Assembly (NCBI GenBank): GCA_017625155.1
Contig: JAGALP010000007.1
Location: 1 to 48,734, forward strand
Length of the DNA stretch: 48,734 nt
Source: Paludibacteraceae bacterium
Lineage (GTDB): Bacteria; Bacteroidota; Bacteroidia; Bacteroidales; Paludibacteraceae
Direction of reading: 5' to 3'
A model generated the notes under the pieces. That model saw only the letters and a list, made by a program, of their open reading frames with translations. It did not search any database and was not told the DNA's origin. The position numbers and the translations under genes are program-made. Positions 48,595-48,734 of this stretch are shown one piece after another (positions within the stretch are counted from its first letter, which is position 1; the number at the start of each line of letters is the position of its first letter).

Positions 48595-48734
48595 CCTTAA
48601 TTCCGCAACACTTTGATTTAACTTTATTTATAAGTTCCTGAGCAACAAAAAGTTGCTCAGGATTTTGCCATGTCAGATTTTTCACTTATCTTAGTGTTGC
48701 AAATCAAAACAAGCGTAAATCGTAACAAGACATG
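48595..48734 (+). mobile_element. Left end of a second IS1380-like element (cut by window edge)
   Basis: CCTTAATTCCGCAAC at 48595-48609 equals the right end of the 2881-4474 element in inverted orientation. The stem-loop (48637-48661) and the stretch to TTGCAAATCAAAA are conserved, whereas the bases between end and stem and just before the start codon differ, so this is a related member, not an identical copy. The last three bases of the window are the ATG of its transposase. Confidence 0.8.

Noticed and set aside
1-48734. tRNA or rRNA genes and tRNA-type attachment sites
   Set aside because: I found no cloverleaf-like or rRNA-like segments; no integrase gene is visible either.

Overview
The window looks like Bacteroidales accessory DNA (Bacteroides/Prevotella type). 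Recognisable promoters follow the Bacteroidetes pattern, a TAnnTTTG -7 box with a TTG or TTTG about 16-21 bases upstream. Shine-Dalgarno sites are mostly absent. The protein set is typical of Bacteroidales integrative or plasmid-like elements: DUF4099/DUF3945, Toprim primase, ArdC zincins, MobV relaxase, ParA with a small partner, two SSBs, and a GH73-M23 wall hydrolase. No VirB4/TraG-type ATPase or T4SS core is visible, so this is part of a larger element or a mobilizable one.

Left edge (1-5.3 kb) is a scrap-yard. It holds a low-GC, Firmicutes-like methyltransferase fragment with a broken HD-domain gene, a decayed 1.06-kb IS4-like element with perfect 23-bp ends, a complete 1594-bp IS1380-family IS, a glmS 3' fragment cut by that IS, and a vestigial M23 peptidase tail. 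A second IS1380-like end begins at 48595 in inverted orientation, so about 44 kb lies between two related IS copies. From 5.4 to 7.1 kb there is an ImmA/IrrE-protease plus PIN (DUF4411) pair, probably a toxin-antitoxin module.

The core runs in two blocks. The plus-strand block (8.1-24.4 kb) encodes DNA-processing and envelope proteins: primase, PH-domain membrane protein, two paralogous secreted proteins, three peptidoglycan-hydrolase-type proteins counting the divergent M23 gene at 7.2-7.9 kb, an ArdC-like protein fused to MutS domain I, an OB-fold protein and an active-site-intact ArdC. The minus-strand block (26.9-33.6 kb) encodes OmpA, the MobV relaxase with a candidate oriT upstream, a winged-helix protein and four uncharacterised proteins. 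Between them is an AAA_14/DUF4143 ATPase.

From 33.8 to 38.3 kb lies a plus-strand cargo row: a serine-recombinase relative without its catalytic residues, a DUF3800 protein, a possible nuclease, thioredoxin, DUF6155, DUF4186 and small regulators. From 38.5 to 46.6 kb the minus strand carries SLOG/DUF1273, a phosphoribosyltransferase, ParA and its partner, two SSBs, an excisionase-like protein and small proteins. These are separated by unusually long non-coding gaps. The gaps share a recurring leader and stem-loop module plus a plus-strand promoter. The 43.4-44.5 kb gap contains three related copies of what looks like a large structured RNA, with a covarying stem. I consider this RNA array the best candidate for something undescribed. 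Three clusters of TAGTA/TACTA repeats (24.4, 40.1, 41.3 kb) look like partition sites. A rhuM pseudogene (nonsense plus frameshift) closes the region.
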